This document shows, in pieces, positions 40,241-52,229 of a stretch of DNA of 64,000 nucleotides. This DNA comes from Selaginella tamariscina (Eukaryota; Streptophyta; Lycopodiopsida; Selaginellales; Selaginellaceae). The position numbers and the translations under genes were made by a program. The stretch spans positions 558,001 through 622,000 of the forward strand of contig PUQB01000090.1 in the NCBI GenBank assembly GCA_003024785.1, given 5' to 3'. The notes under the pieces are model-generated. The model did no database searches and had not been told where the DNA came from. It saw only the letters and a program-made list of their open reading frames with translations. How positions within the stretch are numbered: position 1 is the stretch's first letter; the number at the start of each line of letters is the position of its first letter.

Positions 40241-40357
40241 CACGTGCCTATTTATGTAACCTCTTTACCTCTGTTTAGTGCGGCAAATTAATGTAGAACG
40301 TATATGTCATACAGATATGTTTGTACGCTGACGTGCGCATTTTATATCTGACACGTG
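40241..40357 (-). promoter_or_regulatory. Two G-box motifs upstream of ferredoxin
   Basis: CACGTG occurs at 40241-40246 (GCCACGTGCC) and 40352-40357 (ACACGTGCA), 85 and 196 bases upstream of the chosen start codon. G-boxes are bound by bZIP and bHLH factors and are common in light-regulated plant promoters. A regulatory role here is inferred from position only. Confidence 0.5.
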
Positions 40358-40641
40358 CATATTGCGTGTAACTTTGTTATCCAGCTAAACACGTAATAAT
40401 TAACAATTATACTTTGAGATCTTCGTTTGTTTAGAAATTTAGGGCCGATTCACACCACACATTAACTTGTGAATATTAGTTAAATTTAATGTAATTACCT
40501 TCACACCGGCCTGAACATTAACTTAATGCTAAGGCATTAGGATTTACGTTATGAACGGTTGCTTTTGGGTTGTTTTGGATCGACTCCGAGACCGATCATC
40601 GATGCTTTTTTGCCAGTGATCTGGTCCATTCGCCCTCACTA

Positions 40642-40764
<123 letters not shown>

Positions 40765-40967
40765 TCAAGGACAAGATTAGGCCGTGGAAATGGCGAGAGC
40801 TCCAAACAAGTGACTACAAGGTAAGCTCCTCCTACATTGTAGATAGATGAGCATATAGATGCATTCCCTTTCAGAGGAACAGCGGGGGGAACTACTGCCA
40901 GTAGACGAGCTTGCAATCACCACTGTAGAGGAGTGCATTTGCTCTTCAACTTCTCAATTCGGCCTGA

Positions 40968-41899
40968 ATGTCAACTCTTTCGGCTTCTCATTTGAGTCTT
41001 AGAGTAGCTGGCAAAAACGCTCGAGATAGGCAAGCCAATTGGAGCCATGACGAGGTTATGACTTTGATCAGAGCGAAAACTACAAAGTTTGGCTACTACG
41101 ATGGCTGTGTTGATTGTGCGAAGATGGTTTCAGCTAAGGAGAAATGGGATAGGATCTCGGCTTCTCTACGTCAGCTCGGGTTTGAACGTGATGGTGACAA
41201 GTGCAAGACAAAGTGGGTGAACTTGACAACAACTTACAAAGCTGTCAAGGCTTATGATGCAACAACCAGATGCTCAAACTACTTCCTCATGACTCCCAAA
41301 GAGAGAACAGCTCAACATCTTGGCTTCATAGAGAAGGAGGCATTTGACGAACTCGATGACTTGCTCTCGGAGAAACCAAACATCACGCTAGCCAAGCTTC
41401 GAGATAGTAGTGTTGCAAGTGGTTCCAGTGGACAAGCTGCTAGTTCCGGTGGTGCATCTACGAGTGCAGCTACGGCATGGGTGGAGCAGCTACGGGTGCA
41501 GCTACAGCTGCGGGCGGTGCAACTACAGATGCAGCTATGTCTCCGAGCTCAGACCTAAGTGAAATAGTAGCTGAAGATCGGGTCCCTGGAGATCGTGTGC
41601 CTGGTTCTACAGGTCGGCTCAAGAGGAAGGCGAGAAAGAGCGATTCTTCATCTCAAACTGGTTTGGCTAAAGCTTTCAAGGAAGGGAACGTTTCATACTT
41701 GAAGATGTTGCAAGCAGCTGAGGAGAATAGGAGCAAACGCCATGCAGACTTGTTGGAGATGGAACGAACTCGACATGTCGAGTTCATCAGACTTGAAGCC
41801 GAACGGCTTGAGATGGAGCGAGCCTCTAACAGCCAGATGAACAACACTCTAGCTGCATTAGTAGCTGCAATTGCAAAGCAGGCATCTCATGAAAACTAG
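40968..41899 (+). pseudogene. Harbinger ORF1, Myb/SANT-like DNA-binding protein
   Basis: The first part (40968 to about 41475) contains a trihelix/Myb-SANT-like domain: WSHDEVMTLIRAKTTKFGYY, then KEKWDRISASLRQLGFERDG and CKTKWVNLTTTYKAV. In PIF/Harbinger elements this protein helps the transposase enter the nucleus and bind the ends. An Ala/Gly/Ser/Thr repeat tract follows, in which the frame shifts by one base near 41475. The second part (about 41477-41899) continues in the other frame with a basic patch (GRLKRKARK) and a long charged helix (EERNRSK-type, RHVEFIRLEAERLEMERA) likely to form a coiled coil. The slip lies in a simple-repeat tract and could be recent. Confidence 0.8.
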
Positions 41900-42232
41900 C
41901 TTGTAATGCTGTTATTAATAAGATCTTGTTTTGTTTCCAAGGTTCTTGAGTTAAACAATGGACATGCTCCAAGTGTTGCTTGTTATCCTTTTACTACGAC
42001 AATGGATCAACTTGCATAAACAGAAGCTTGAGTTTAGAAGAAGAATACAGAACGAGAGTAGGAAAAGGAAGCGTTTCCTACGAGAGATCACTGAAGTTGA
42101 TGAGACAACACAGGAACAAGTACTTCAATGATTTCACTCGAATGCTTTAGTTGTTTTAGCGGCTATGCCAGAGGTTCATCGGGTTTGGTGGGTTAAACCA
42201 CGGTCGACTGTTGGTTTGACAAGTTTGTCAAG

Positions 42233-43261
42233 ATGATTTACGACGATCATAGGTGGAAGAAGAACTTTGGCCTCAAGAAACAAACGTTCGACAACCTGGT
42301 ACTTCGTCTCAACAATGTTGTTGTGAAGCAAGATACACATTATAGCAGCGCTATTCCAGTTCGCATTCGACTTGCATGCACATTGTACAAGCTGAGACAT
42401 GGATCAAAGTACCTTTCCATCTCTGAGAGGTTCAGGATAGGTGAGAGTACAGCAATAGAGATTGTCAACGAGACGTGCAATGCTATCATCAACATTCTTG
42501 GTGAAGTTATCAAGTTTCCAGCTTCTGCTCAAGAGTTGAGAGTGATCATACAAGGTTTTCAAGACCTTACACAACTACGAAATGTAATGGAACTCAAATT
42601 GAAGTTGAAAAGCCTCGAGATCATGGTGAAGTTTACTACAAGCATCATCGTTATAGCGTTGCACTTCAGGCTGTCGTAGATAGTAAGAAAAGGTTTTTGG
42701 ACATCTGTTGTGGCTGGCCAGGATCCGTTCATGACGCTCGAGTTTGGAGGAACTCGAGTTTTTACCAGCTTCAAAGACCTGTTTTTGAGCTTCTCGGATA
42801 CAGCTTGAAGCCATATCTTCTCGGAGACAAAGGCTACCCTTGCAGCCTAGCGATTATGGTGCCTTTTCGACGGTCAACAAACCTTTCAGTCCTCAAGAAG
42901 TTCTTCAACAACGAGCTTTCAAAAGCTCGTCAGATCGTGGAGTGTAGTTTTGGACTTCTAAAAGGTATGAAAAAGCATTCAAACGTGAATTCTAACTGGT
43001 TTTTGTGCAGGAAAGTTCCAAATACTTGGCTCAAAGATCCGAATGCAACCTGACATTGTTCCTGATATTGTCTATGCTTGTTGTGTGCTACATAACTATC
43101 TCATTGATATTGGCGATGCAGATGTTGATGAAGAACTGCGCGAGTTAGATTTGCCGGAAGCTGAACCCATTGAAGAAGACGAGGATAGAGTACAACAGAA
43201 TGAACAAGGAGGAGATATTGTACGTGAAAAACTCCTCGAATACCTTGTAACTGCAGTGTGA
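42233..43261 (+). pseudogene. Harbinger DDE transposase, catalytically broken
   Basis: The N-terminal part (42233 to about 42555) holds the helix-turn-helix-like region with RLACTLYKLRHGSKYLSISE and RFRIGESTAIEIVNETC. From about 42565 another frame is used: NGTQIEVEKPRDHGEVYYKH, then DSKKRFLDICCGWPGSVHDA with the second catalytic Asp, then LLGDKGYPC and LSKARQIVECSFGLLKG with the catalytic Glu. The first catalytic Asp, normally in a G-A-I-D-G-T-H motif, is missing because a small deletion near 42580 removed it and changed frame. A further change of frame follows near 43020, after which 43043-43261 reads DIVYACCVLHNYLIDIGDAD and an acidic C-terminus normal for the family. Confidence 0.85.
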
Positions 43262-43639
43262 ACTAATACAAAATTTGAGCTTTTAATATAAAGTTAATGT
43301 AAAACATATGTGAAGACACATATATGTTAATAACTTTAATATAATACAGTGTGAAGTCATTTACATTACATTAAATTAAGTTAGGTTACATTAACTAAAA
43401 TTCTCTAATGTTGTGATTAACTAATGCTGGTGTGAACATCAATGACATTAACTAATAACATTAAGCTAATAACATCTAATGTAATGTTCACAACTTAATG
43501 TGTGGTGTGAATCGGCCCTTAAACTGTTAAAAGACGTTATTTGAAATAAGCAAGTGTTTTTATTTTTATAATATGCTATATTGGAATAGATATCAGGAAT
43601 TTATATATGTTTAATAATATAAATGTATGTAAATATATA

Positions 43640-43800
43640 CATATACGGTAGAACCTGTTTAAATTAATATTCTTGGGACCAAAGAATTATATTAATTTAA
43701 ACAAATTATTAATTTGAGACAGGTTAATTAAATAAAAGTTGGGACCAAACAATTATATTAATTTAAATAAATTATTAATTTAAACAGTTTATGTATAAAA
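43640..43800. repeat. AT-rich repeat with GGGACCAAA motifs
   Basis: Two direct units about 65 bases apart (43676 and 43741) share GGGACCAAA followed by AATTATATTAATTTAAA. The whole block is partly self-complementary (TTTAAATTAAT against ATTAATTTAAA) and may be a small AT-rich element. I cannot name the family. Confidence 0.45.
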
Positions 43801-43929
43801 TCGTTAATCACTACTATTTTATAAAAATATATATTTAAAGTTTTGATAAGAAATTTGTCTATTTACTGCTACATAAAGTAAATTTCTGTATGTACTCGTG
43901 AAGTATTCTATACCATCATATATACTTTT

Positions 43930-43936
43930 GAGGATG

Positions 43937-43967
<31 letters not shown>

Positions 43968-44077
43968 CACCACACACACACACACACACACAACACAACA
44001 TACATTACGTGTAAGCTAATAAAAGCATGCGTGTACACACAGATATATTCTAAGGTGTACAGATGTACTACATGTAC

Positions 44078-44120
<43 letters not shown>

Positions 44121-44423
44121 GTATGTATTGTGCTCTCATTATCTTCAACCTGCTTAAGAGATTACATGGCATCTAGTCAAAAAGGAAGTTGTGTGTGTGT
44201 GCGCGCGCGCGCGTGAGAGAGAGAGAGAGTACATCAAAAGTATATATGATAGTATAAAATACGTTCACTAGTACATACAAAAATGTACTTAAAACAACAT
44301 TAATAATACAACCAAGTATGCATATACATTGTTTATATTGATACGTTAATGGTGTATTTTATATGTAATTTTATCATTATAAATATGAATATTATAATGT
44401 AATCTACACACACACACAGATAC

Positions 44424-44457
<34 letters not shown>

Positions 44458-44460
44458 CCT
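43930..44460. repeat. Cluster of microsatellites
   Basis: There are (CT)n near 43939, (CA)n near 43970, (TA)n near 44082, (GTAT)n near 44108, (TG)n and (CG)n followed by (GA)n near 44192-44230, and (TA)n near 44427. At about 44140-44175 the minus strand repeats the SLKQV segment of the exon at 45270-45367 with a stop, so a partial exon duplication lies here. Confidence 0.8.
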
Positions 44461-44599
44461 GGTGTGTATAACTTTAAATGTTAAAAAAGCAACATGTGAA
44501 TTATGAAGTAAGCAACCTTGTGCTTTACATTAAACTTATTTTATTCTTAAGTAAGGTCTTCAATAGAAAGCATATAAACTGACTGGAAAATAATGATAA

Positions 44600-45258
44600 T
44601 CTTGTCGATAATAATATATATGTTTGTTCCACCCGGAAGAACAACGAGTAACCCTTGGAGCTGATTAATGCAAAACTGCAGAGCCTGACTTGCATAGGGA
44701 CATGAAATAATCGGCTTCACGGACCACCTTGGGAACTTTATATAGAAGTACTTGATTATGATGATGATTATTGTTGGGCATCTACCATATCCAAGGAACA
44801 CTATGATTATCCGTATTATGATTATCACCGGGATTATCACCTGACAATATTCCACATTTCTCATTATATATATAATTTATGTACATTGTACAACTTAGAA
44901 TACATCGAGCTTCTATATGCTTACATATAGCGTGTGTGTGTAGAGAGAGAGAGAGAGAGAGCTGCAGTTAGAAGTACAGAAATGTGTGTTAATGTGCATA
45001 TATACCGATAAGTGTGTGTGTGTGTTTTTGATTTGTTATATAATTCTTTCACACATAAACGTTAATTTGGTTACGAGCTCTCTCTCGCACACACACCACA
45101 CACACGCACACACACCACACACACGCACACACCCACACACACACACACACGTACAAGGATGTAAACATATGCATGCACGTAATGTCTTATGCATATATAT
45201 ACGAAGCATACACTTACCGGGCATACTATTGGGCATCTATCACAGAGTTCATCCAATG
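44600..45258 (-). other. Possible exons or exon relics downstream of the IQ gene
   Basis: On the minus strand 45258-45213 reads EVSRALDELCDRCPIVCP before CCG/GTAAGT, and about 44735-44630 reads RWSVKPIISCPYASQALQFC and then NQLQGLLVVLPGGTN. Both look coding and could be alternative 3' exons or leftovers of an exon duplication. No family is recognised. (CA)n and (CT)n runs separate them. Confidence 0.3.
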
Positions 45259-45269
45259 CCCTTGAAACT

Positions 45270-46080
45270 TCAGTAAGAGTGTTTTACTTTTGGAACAAGT
45301 TCCATTGGGACGCCAAGATCAGCTGTTGTGTCATTATCTGAAACCTGCTTAAGAGATCGCATGGCACCTAATCACACAAAGTGACAAGGTTAGAGAGAGA
45401 GAGAGAAGAGAGGGAGGGAGAGGGAGAGAGAGATGTATATATATAAATACCAGTAAATAGGTTTTTCATCTCATCAAGCGCAGGCACAACATTGTTAACA
45501 TCATCCTGTGTATACACAAAGCCAAGACAAAGCAACCATGCGAAAACATAAATTACTAAGTGCTTTGACATACTTAAGTAAAAGAAGTAAAACTTGGGTA
45601 AAATTTGCACGAGATAATTCGCTTAAAGAAAACGTCTTTTTATATAACAAAATAAAGTTAATATCAAATCAATATAGGTGACCAATTTGATGTGAATTCA
45701 AATCTTATCCATAGCGTTTGTTACACCTATGCATGTGATAATAATCTAAAGAGCAAGATAAAATTCTTTTTAAAACATTATATATATATAAATATATTAT
45801 AATATATTAATATAAACATAATTAAGTTTATTGATATTAAACATGAATGTTGGTACACATATACATATACACTACCTGCCATGATGCCAGTGTATACATG
45901 TATAGTTAGTATTCCAATTTTTATATTATTAAATACATTGACTGTATACTAATACATCGCCAATGTAATTATAATTAATAAAATACAACGTTTTAAAGTC
46001 CTTGAGAGTATATTATGAAAACTTATATTATGTTGAACAAATTTTATGCTTTACCTTAAACTCATCTTGATTACTGAGGT
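45270..46080 (-). CDS. Probable 3' exons of the IQ-motif gene
   Basis: Three exons join cleanly in phase with GT-AG borders. 46055-46080 reads LSNQDEFK; 45451-45505 reads DDVNNVVPALDEMKNLFT; 45270-45367 reads GAMRSLKQVSDNDTTADLGV and then PMELVPKVKHSY with a stop. They lie on the same strand downstream of the IQ exons, but the phase between 46954 and 46080 requires at least one more exon that I have not placed (a candidate lies near 46580). They might also belong to a separate gene. Confidence 0.5.
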
Positions 46081-46953
46081 CTTTAATATAAAAGGTTGGA
46101 TGTGTGTTTGTGAGTGTAGTATATATATTAAATTTCCTATACATCAGCATATTATTTTATACATTTATTCAGGCAAAGTATGCAGAAGAAAATGCTGCTT
46201 TGGAAAAAAATAGATATGCAAGCTTTTCATCCAAAAAGTCTGATGTTCTACAGTTTATACATACATACGTACATACATGTGTGCGTGTGTAGAATTCATC
46301 TCTTAAAACGTTCTAAGAAATTTATTAATATACTTGTACTTGTACTGATAAGAGTATTATATAGTACATTAATATAAATATATATAAGCTGTTTCAAAAC
46401 ATGAAAGTTTTAAGTTTCTATAATGAATAAACTTTTAAGAATTTAATTTCCATCACTGCACCCTCTCTCGCATACAAACATCAAATATGTATATACTGTC
46501 ACATTGTGTGTGCGTGCGTGTGTGTATACACTGTTTACTTGTCGTGGATGTATATTATTATCCACGAGAGTATTATGCTTTTCCTGATTAAAGACCTCAA
46601 TGAATAACATGCACAAAGTTGTTTAATACATATTTAAAACGTTACTTAAATCGTTAAAGATTTTAAGTAAAACTTAGTTTTGAAGTTTTAAAATAAATTA
46701 GTTGTATTTATATTTACTCTGTTAATAGTAAAAGATTGTGTATTCTTATTTATCGTCTTTATGTATAAATATAATATGTTAAACAAAAACTATATATTTT
46801 CAAAAGCTGCTGTATGATATTGATAGTTTACAATTGTTGTTGTTGATTTGTATACTACTTCCCTGTAGACTGTTTAGCCCAGAAAAATATACCCCGGCAT
46901 ATACTCTTTGTGTATATAACCACAGCAACAAATATCACCAACAAGGCATTTAC

Positions 46954-47326
46954 CTGTTTGATACTAACCTGTTGATTAGAATATTTTGCCGCCATGGTAT
47001 ATTCGAGATCAATGTCGGAATCATATTCCCCTACCCTTCGTGCTTCCTCCAGCAGGTACCGTACATCCAAAATGATATCCCCTCTGGGTATATCCTCCCC
47101 GCTTGCTGGTATATTCTTGTTAGTATATTTTATGCGTTGTATCCTGTCTTGTTGCTGTGTAGGTGGAAAAGGTGGTGCATTCTTTGCATGCTGTTGTTGA
47201 AGTGCAATGTGGTGTTGTAATAGAAATACTCTTCCCACTTGCTGCAATCTTTTCTCCTTAAGGCTCTGTTTGTAGCTCAAACCTCCATCCTAAACATAAA
47301 GCCCATAAGTAAATGCGTATGTGTGT

Positions 47327-47374
<48 letters not shown>

Positions 47375-49060
47375 TAGCAGTTACCGTCAGAATGTCGTGA
47401 ATGTGGCCAGAATTTGGAATATCTAAATCAGGCAATCGGGATGAAGAAACTCCGGGATGAAGTGTAGCAAGGCATGTGTCAAGGCACTCATCCAGATGCT
47501 CCACATCCACTGTATTCCAGTCTTCTATACGAACTTCAACCATATTCTCCACCATATGCTGTTCATCATCTCTATCTGTTGTATCTTCTCTATATAGTTC
47601 TCCTGTATATGATTCGTCTTCTACCTGTATTTCAACCGTATTCACCTCGTCCTCTCTAATATGTACTACCGTATCCAGACTATCTTCTGCATGTTCATCG
47701 ACTGCATGTACTTCATCAATATCTTGACTGTCTACTTCACATACGACTGTGACTGAGTAGTCTTCCTCTGGACGTAACTCAATTGTATGCAGATTGTCTT
47801 CTTCAACCATATTCCGTATTTGAACTGTGTATCCATCAGCTATAACCGTCTCCCCTTGTCCGCGGACCTCAGCTGTACCTGAGTAGAATACCCCCTGTAC
47901 TTCAGCACTATTAGAGTGATCTCCTGTATGCGTTACCATACTCAGTCCACCTTCCAAGTCATGATGTAACTCACTAGTATTCAAATTGTATTCTCTATGT
48001 ATTTCAACCGTATCCAGCTCCTCTATATGTACTTCAACCGTATTTGAGCTCTGCTCTTGATGTATTTCAATAGCTTCCTGCCCTTCAACGACATTAGAGT
48101 CATCTTCTCTATGCTCTTGAATCACATCATACTCCGTACTTGTACTTACGTGCACAGTGTCTGAGACTGGTACAAGAAAGTAAGGAATATATAATTGAAT
48201 CAATATACAGAAATCTTTGTACCTGTGTTTAACGCGTCTTCTTCAATAGTATGCGAATTGTATACTCTTTCTAACTCCCTTCTTGACTTAATATATATTC
48301 TCCAGCGACTCTGGATAAAGAAAGCTTCATCGTGAATAATCGACACACACACACACATTTATACCTGAATTACTTTAGCATATAAGTTCATTTTCCATTT
48401 CCGATAAGCTCTTTGGATCTTAATTGCACTTTGTTTTGTTAAAACATACCATCTTCTTGCTCTTAATCTCCTGTAAACTGCCTGAATCCTCGTGGCTGCA
48501 CATTCCATTCGCCTCCTTTGAACTCTCCACTTTCTGCAAGTTATCATTATGAGCTCTCTCTCTATCTATGTGTGTGTGCTGTAGTTCTATATGTATATAT
48601 TAGAAACCTCAGTTCTACAATATATTAGACTTAAAACTAAAAGTTAGAGATCAATATCTAACGTAATTGCTAGTGCACTCTTCACGCACAGGCACACACT
48701 CTCTCTATGTATATAACACACATAGCAAATACATACCTTCTAGCAATGAAGGTCCTGAAGCATGCCTGGACTCTGATGGCTGCTCGCATCCATCGCTGTG
48801 TGTCATATGACGAGCTGGCAGAAGACTGTGCAAACGAGCTGTTTCTGGAGGTGGAAGTTCTGGAAATGTATGCAAGTGTAGATTGACGGAAATTACGAGC
48901 TGCCCATGACGTGGAATGAAGAGTGTGTTGATCGCCGTGTGCAGAAAGAAGGTGCAATCCACAATCTGCCCCATGTGATGCAGCCCTTCTCATCTGTATA
49001 TGTCCCACAAATTCCCAGAATCTGTAGAAATTCAGATTCCCATCTTAATGTGAGATTACC
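46954..49060 (-). CDS. IQ-motif (calmodulin-binding) protein with a long acidic repeat exon
   Basis: Six exons join in phase with GT-AG introns: one ending at 49060 (APHRSASEIAF), 48737-49021, 48365-48533, 48223-48310, 47385-48166 and 46954-47289. IQ motifs, which bind calmodulin or myosin-light-chain-like proteins, are visible as AAIRVQACFRTFIARR (end of exon 2), AATRIQAVYRRLRARR and SAIKIQRAYRKWKMN (exon 3). Exon 5 encodes about 260 very acidic residues built from repeats of the type NTVEVHIEE, LDTVEIHREY, VNTVEIQVED. Exon 6 is Gln/Pro-rich and then acidic (ARRVGEYDSDIDLEY). Two donors 15 bases apart (46954, 46969) could give alternative ends. The start lies upstream of 49060 and is not defined; the frame remains open past 49150. 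The protein could be a plant-specific IQ protein; I cannot name the subfamily. Confidence 0.75.
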
Positions 49061-49119
49061 TGAATGCAATTTCAGATGCAGATCTATGTGGAGCCCTAAA
49101 CTTTGATTTCAAGATGTTG

Positions 49120-49692
49120 ATCTCAAACGATCCCAACCGTCCATTTGATACATAGAAATACGTGTCAACATTGGTGTAAACCTTACATATCGTATGGAAG
49201 GAGATGATTGAAACTTGAAAAATGTTAAATAAATATATGTATATATACGTTGGATAATCCAGCCATTGGAATTTAAAGATGTGATGGTTATATTTCAGTC
49301 TTTTTTTTTACCCGCTATATAATTACTAATATAGTTTAGTATTGTAACCAAATCTTGATAAACATTAAGTGAAGAATCTAAACATCCACGTGGACAATCT
49401 TGCTTTCTTCTAAATCATAAATGTAGTTAAGAGTTAAGTGTTTACAAGTATAATGAACATTTGAATTGAGTTAGATGCAACCGCATAAACAATTTGTGCA
49501 ATTCCTATACACGTCAATGGAGTTATTGTTCTTGAGTTGCATTCACATGACATGATCACACTTCAGACAAGATGCAGCATGAAGATCATTACAAGCTACG
49601 ATGAATAGTGTGTTATTTAGTTGTACGTAGCAACTGACTAGTGCTATTTATCTAGTTATTAGAAAGTTGTGTTTGTAGATGTAATTATTTTG

Positions 49693-49734
<42 letters not shown>

Positions 49735-50026
49735 TAATCTGGAGGTAATATGCACTTAATCTCATAAATTTATAGAAGTTTAAAGATGTTTTAATAAGGT
49801 TTTGAAAAAAAGAAAGTTACATATTCTTAATATTCTGTTGCTTGTAATTCTAATTACTATTAATAAATTGAAGATATTAAACATATTAACAACAATAAAT
49901 TGAAATTTCATAATAATTTTAAATTTTAAATGTAAATTTATAAAGTTTATATAAAAATGAAAAATCCCACAACAAAACATTACACTTTAATTTTAAAAGT
50001 TAGTAACGTGTTTTTAATATATACTG

Positions 50027-50064
<38 letters not shown>

Positions 50065-50780
50065 AACAATATAATATATTATGTATTGATTTTAAAATCT
50101 ATAAATAAAAATTAAATAGCATATAGTTTATAAATAAAAAAAATATAATCTCTTTTTAAAATTGAAATTAAAAATAAAATATAATTTACATGATAAAAAT
50201 ATACTGATATATTTATTAATGTTCCAAAGTTGCTCCACAATAGAAAGGATAGGATCACACTGAATTATTAGATATGAGTTTAATTACTTCACAAAAGAGA
50301 AGGTGGACGAAAGAAGATTACTAGACATGTACTTTTCATGAGCTAGCAAGATGAGTAATGGACAGAATAGAATACATATGGTAAGTGTGATAGTAATATA
50401 TTATTATTCAAAGGGTATTTGATATATAGAATGTCTTCGAGAAACAAGTTAAGACGATTAAAAATGTTGACAAAAAAGACCAAGTGGGAAAAACAGTACA
50501 AATTAATATTATGCGGAATATGCGGAGAACTCGTTCCCACGGTGTCATGATACATGTTTCAAGAGTTCTGTTCAATATAAATATGTTATATATCTGCGGC
50601 TACGATGGATACGTGGAATGCGGGGAAAACTCGATATGTCTTATATATAGACGTAAGATTACTGTTAAGTCACAAGTAGGTACGTATAGATAGTACAGTT
50701 CACTTCGCATTCACACTTGAGAAATGTATATAGGAAATCTTAATAAACTATATTAATCTTTGGGCATTTTCCGTAGCACA
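49120..50780. other. Gene-free AT-rich DNA
   Basis: (TA)n tracts lie at about 49698-49732 and 50031-50060. No coding signal was seen, and nothing repeats elsewhere in the window. The end of this stretch (about 50760-50960) is less AT-rich and probably contains the promoter and 5' leader of the following gene. Confidence 0.5.
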
Positions 50781-50957
50781 TACGGTCTCTACGCTACACA
50801 GATGCTATTCTCGTGCAGGAATATACTCTTCTTCTCTCTGGGGCCCTTGTTGCTCTTCCTTCTCCGGCGGCTCCTGGCTTGAATTCAATTAAGGTAGCTA
50901 CTTAGTTTCTGTATCCAGTTAGAATGATGTATAAGTAGATTACTGTGAAGGTTTTTC

Positions 50958-50978
50958 ATGTGGTGGGATGGATCCTAA
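50958..50978 (+). promoter_or_regulatory. Short upstream ORF overlapping the G-gamma start
   Basis: An ATG at 50958 opens a six-codon frame (MWWDGS, stop) that overlaps the main start at 50968 in another frame. If it is in the mature leader it could reduce translation of the main frame. The transcript start is not known. Confidence 0.35.
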
Positions 50979-52228
50979 GAATAAGAATGGTGCTAGCACA
51001 AGTAGAAGTCCAAATCCATATCCGTCCTTCAAAGATCTGATACGACCTCAGCGAGTACCTGTTCCTCTTCCTCCCCCTGAGCCACGAACGCCAAGAACAA
51101 ATAGGACCACTGAGAGAAAACGGCAACAGAAGATAAAGAAGCTCAAGCAGCAATCTGCAGGGCTGGAAGTAAGTGATTCTCTCCTGGTTCTCTTGTTTTT
51201 GCGGCATTTGCTGTAATTTCAGTGACTCCGATGTTCTAGCAGAAGTTTGTTGTGGGATTGAATGCCATAGACACAGTGATGCATTTGAATAGGAGAATTC
51301 TGGTTTAGTAATGGGTATTGCCTACATTTCAGATTGCGAGCTCCTTCTCTCTGGGTACTTGCTGAAATCTGCGTATTTCAGTGTAATTCGAGCTATTTGA
51401 GTTCTTTGCAGTGCCTTACAGAGAAGAATACTGTATAATTTAGTGTGATAGAGAGAGTGACTCACTTGGATAAGAGAATTAAGCTGTCTCTTATGGTGGG
51501 TTTTGCCTACATTTTCAAAGGTATGTTACTCCTTTGAGGGCATTTGCTCTACTCGCAGTAGTTCAATGTAATACGAGCTCTTCAGCTCTTTAGAGTGCAT
51601 TTTACACACAGGATATCATGGCCATGAATGTATTACAGGAAGTGCTGCATTTGGCTAGGAGAATTAATCTGTGTTTTTTGATATCTTTTGCCTACTTGTT
51701 TGTGAGTATATGTCCCCGCTTTGGGCATTTTTTTATTCTTAGGAGTTTTGCTGCTCAGATAGTAATTACATGTTTAATGAACTTAGAAGAGGTTCTACCT
51801 ACATTTTCTAAACGTGCATTTGCCAGTTCAGGGCATTTGCTGATGGTGATGCTTTCTATACAGGAGGAGATTAGAAGAGCTGAAGGAGCACCTAAGGCGT
51901 CTAATGCATGTCAAGAGTAAGCAATATATATATCTTAGATTTTGTACTCATTAAATTTACATTTTCGGCAGATTGGTAAACTTCATGCAAGAAACTGAGG
52001 ACCCGTTTATTGAAAAGTAAGTTCATAATTTTCCCTATTGTCTAATATATAAATTATGTTATATATATATTATATTATACTTATAATTAAGCTTACGATC
52101 ATACTTGATTAAGTTTAGTGTTATACATGTAATATTTAACATGCAGTAATGCACCTCCAAACCCGAGTTGGAATAGATGGTTTATAACTCCGGGCAGGCG
52201 AGGGTGGAATTGTTGTTTTCGTTTCTAG
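50968..52228 (+). CDS. AGG: Heterotrimeric G-protein gamma subunit, plant type
   Basis: Four exons (50968-51168, 51864-51916, 51972-52016, 52147-52228) join in phase with canonical GT-AG borders into a 126-residue protein. The N-terminus is Pro/Arg-rich and ends in a basic helix (ERKRQQKIKKLKQQSAGLEE) of the gamma coiled coil that wraps G-beta. The core carries the plant gamma signature: KASNACQELVNFMQETEDPF, matching the DPLL region, and NPSWNRWF, matching the invariant W-(D/N)-RWF. The C-terminus is GWNCCFRF, so Cys lies at position -4 as in a CaaX box, with a second Cys before it that could be palmitoylated. The third CaaX position is Arg, which is unusual. The protein would anchor G-beta-gamma at the plasma membrane. 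Length and exon count fit canonical (type A/B) rather than the long Cys-rich type C subunits. Confidence 0.9.
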
Positions 52229-52229
52229 T

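Noticed and set aside
46165-46262. Plus-strand exon AKYAEENAALEKNRYASFSS
   Set aside because: It looks protein-like after a TTCAG acceptor, but no donor, neighbour exon or family supports it, and it lies in an intron or intergenic part of a minus-strand gene.
47474-47727. Plus-strand frames over the IQ gene
   Set aside because: They are shadows of the acidic minus-strand exon.
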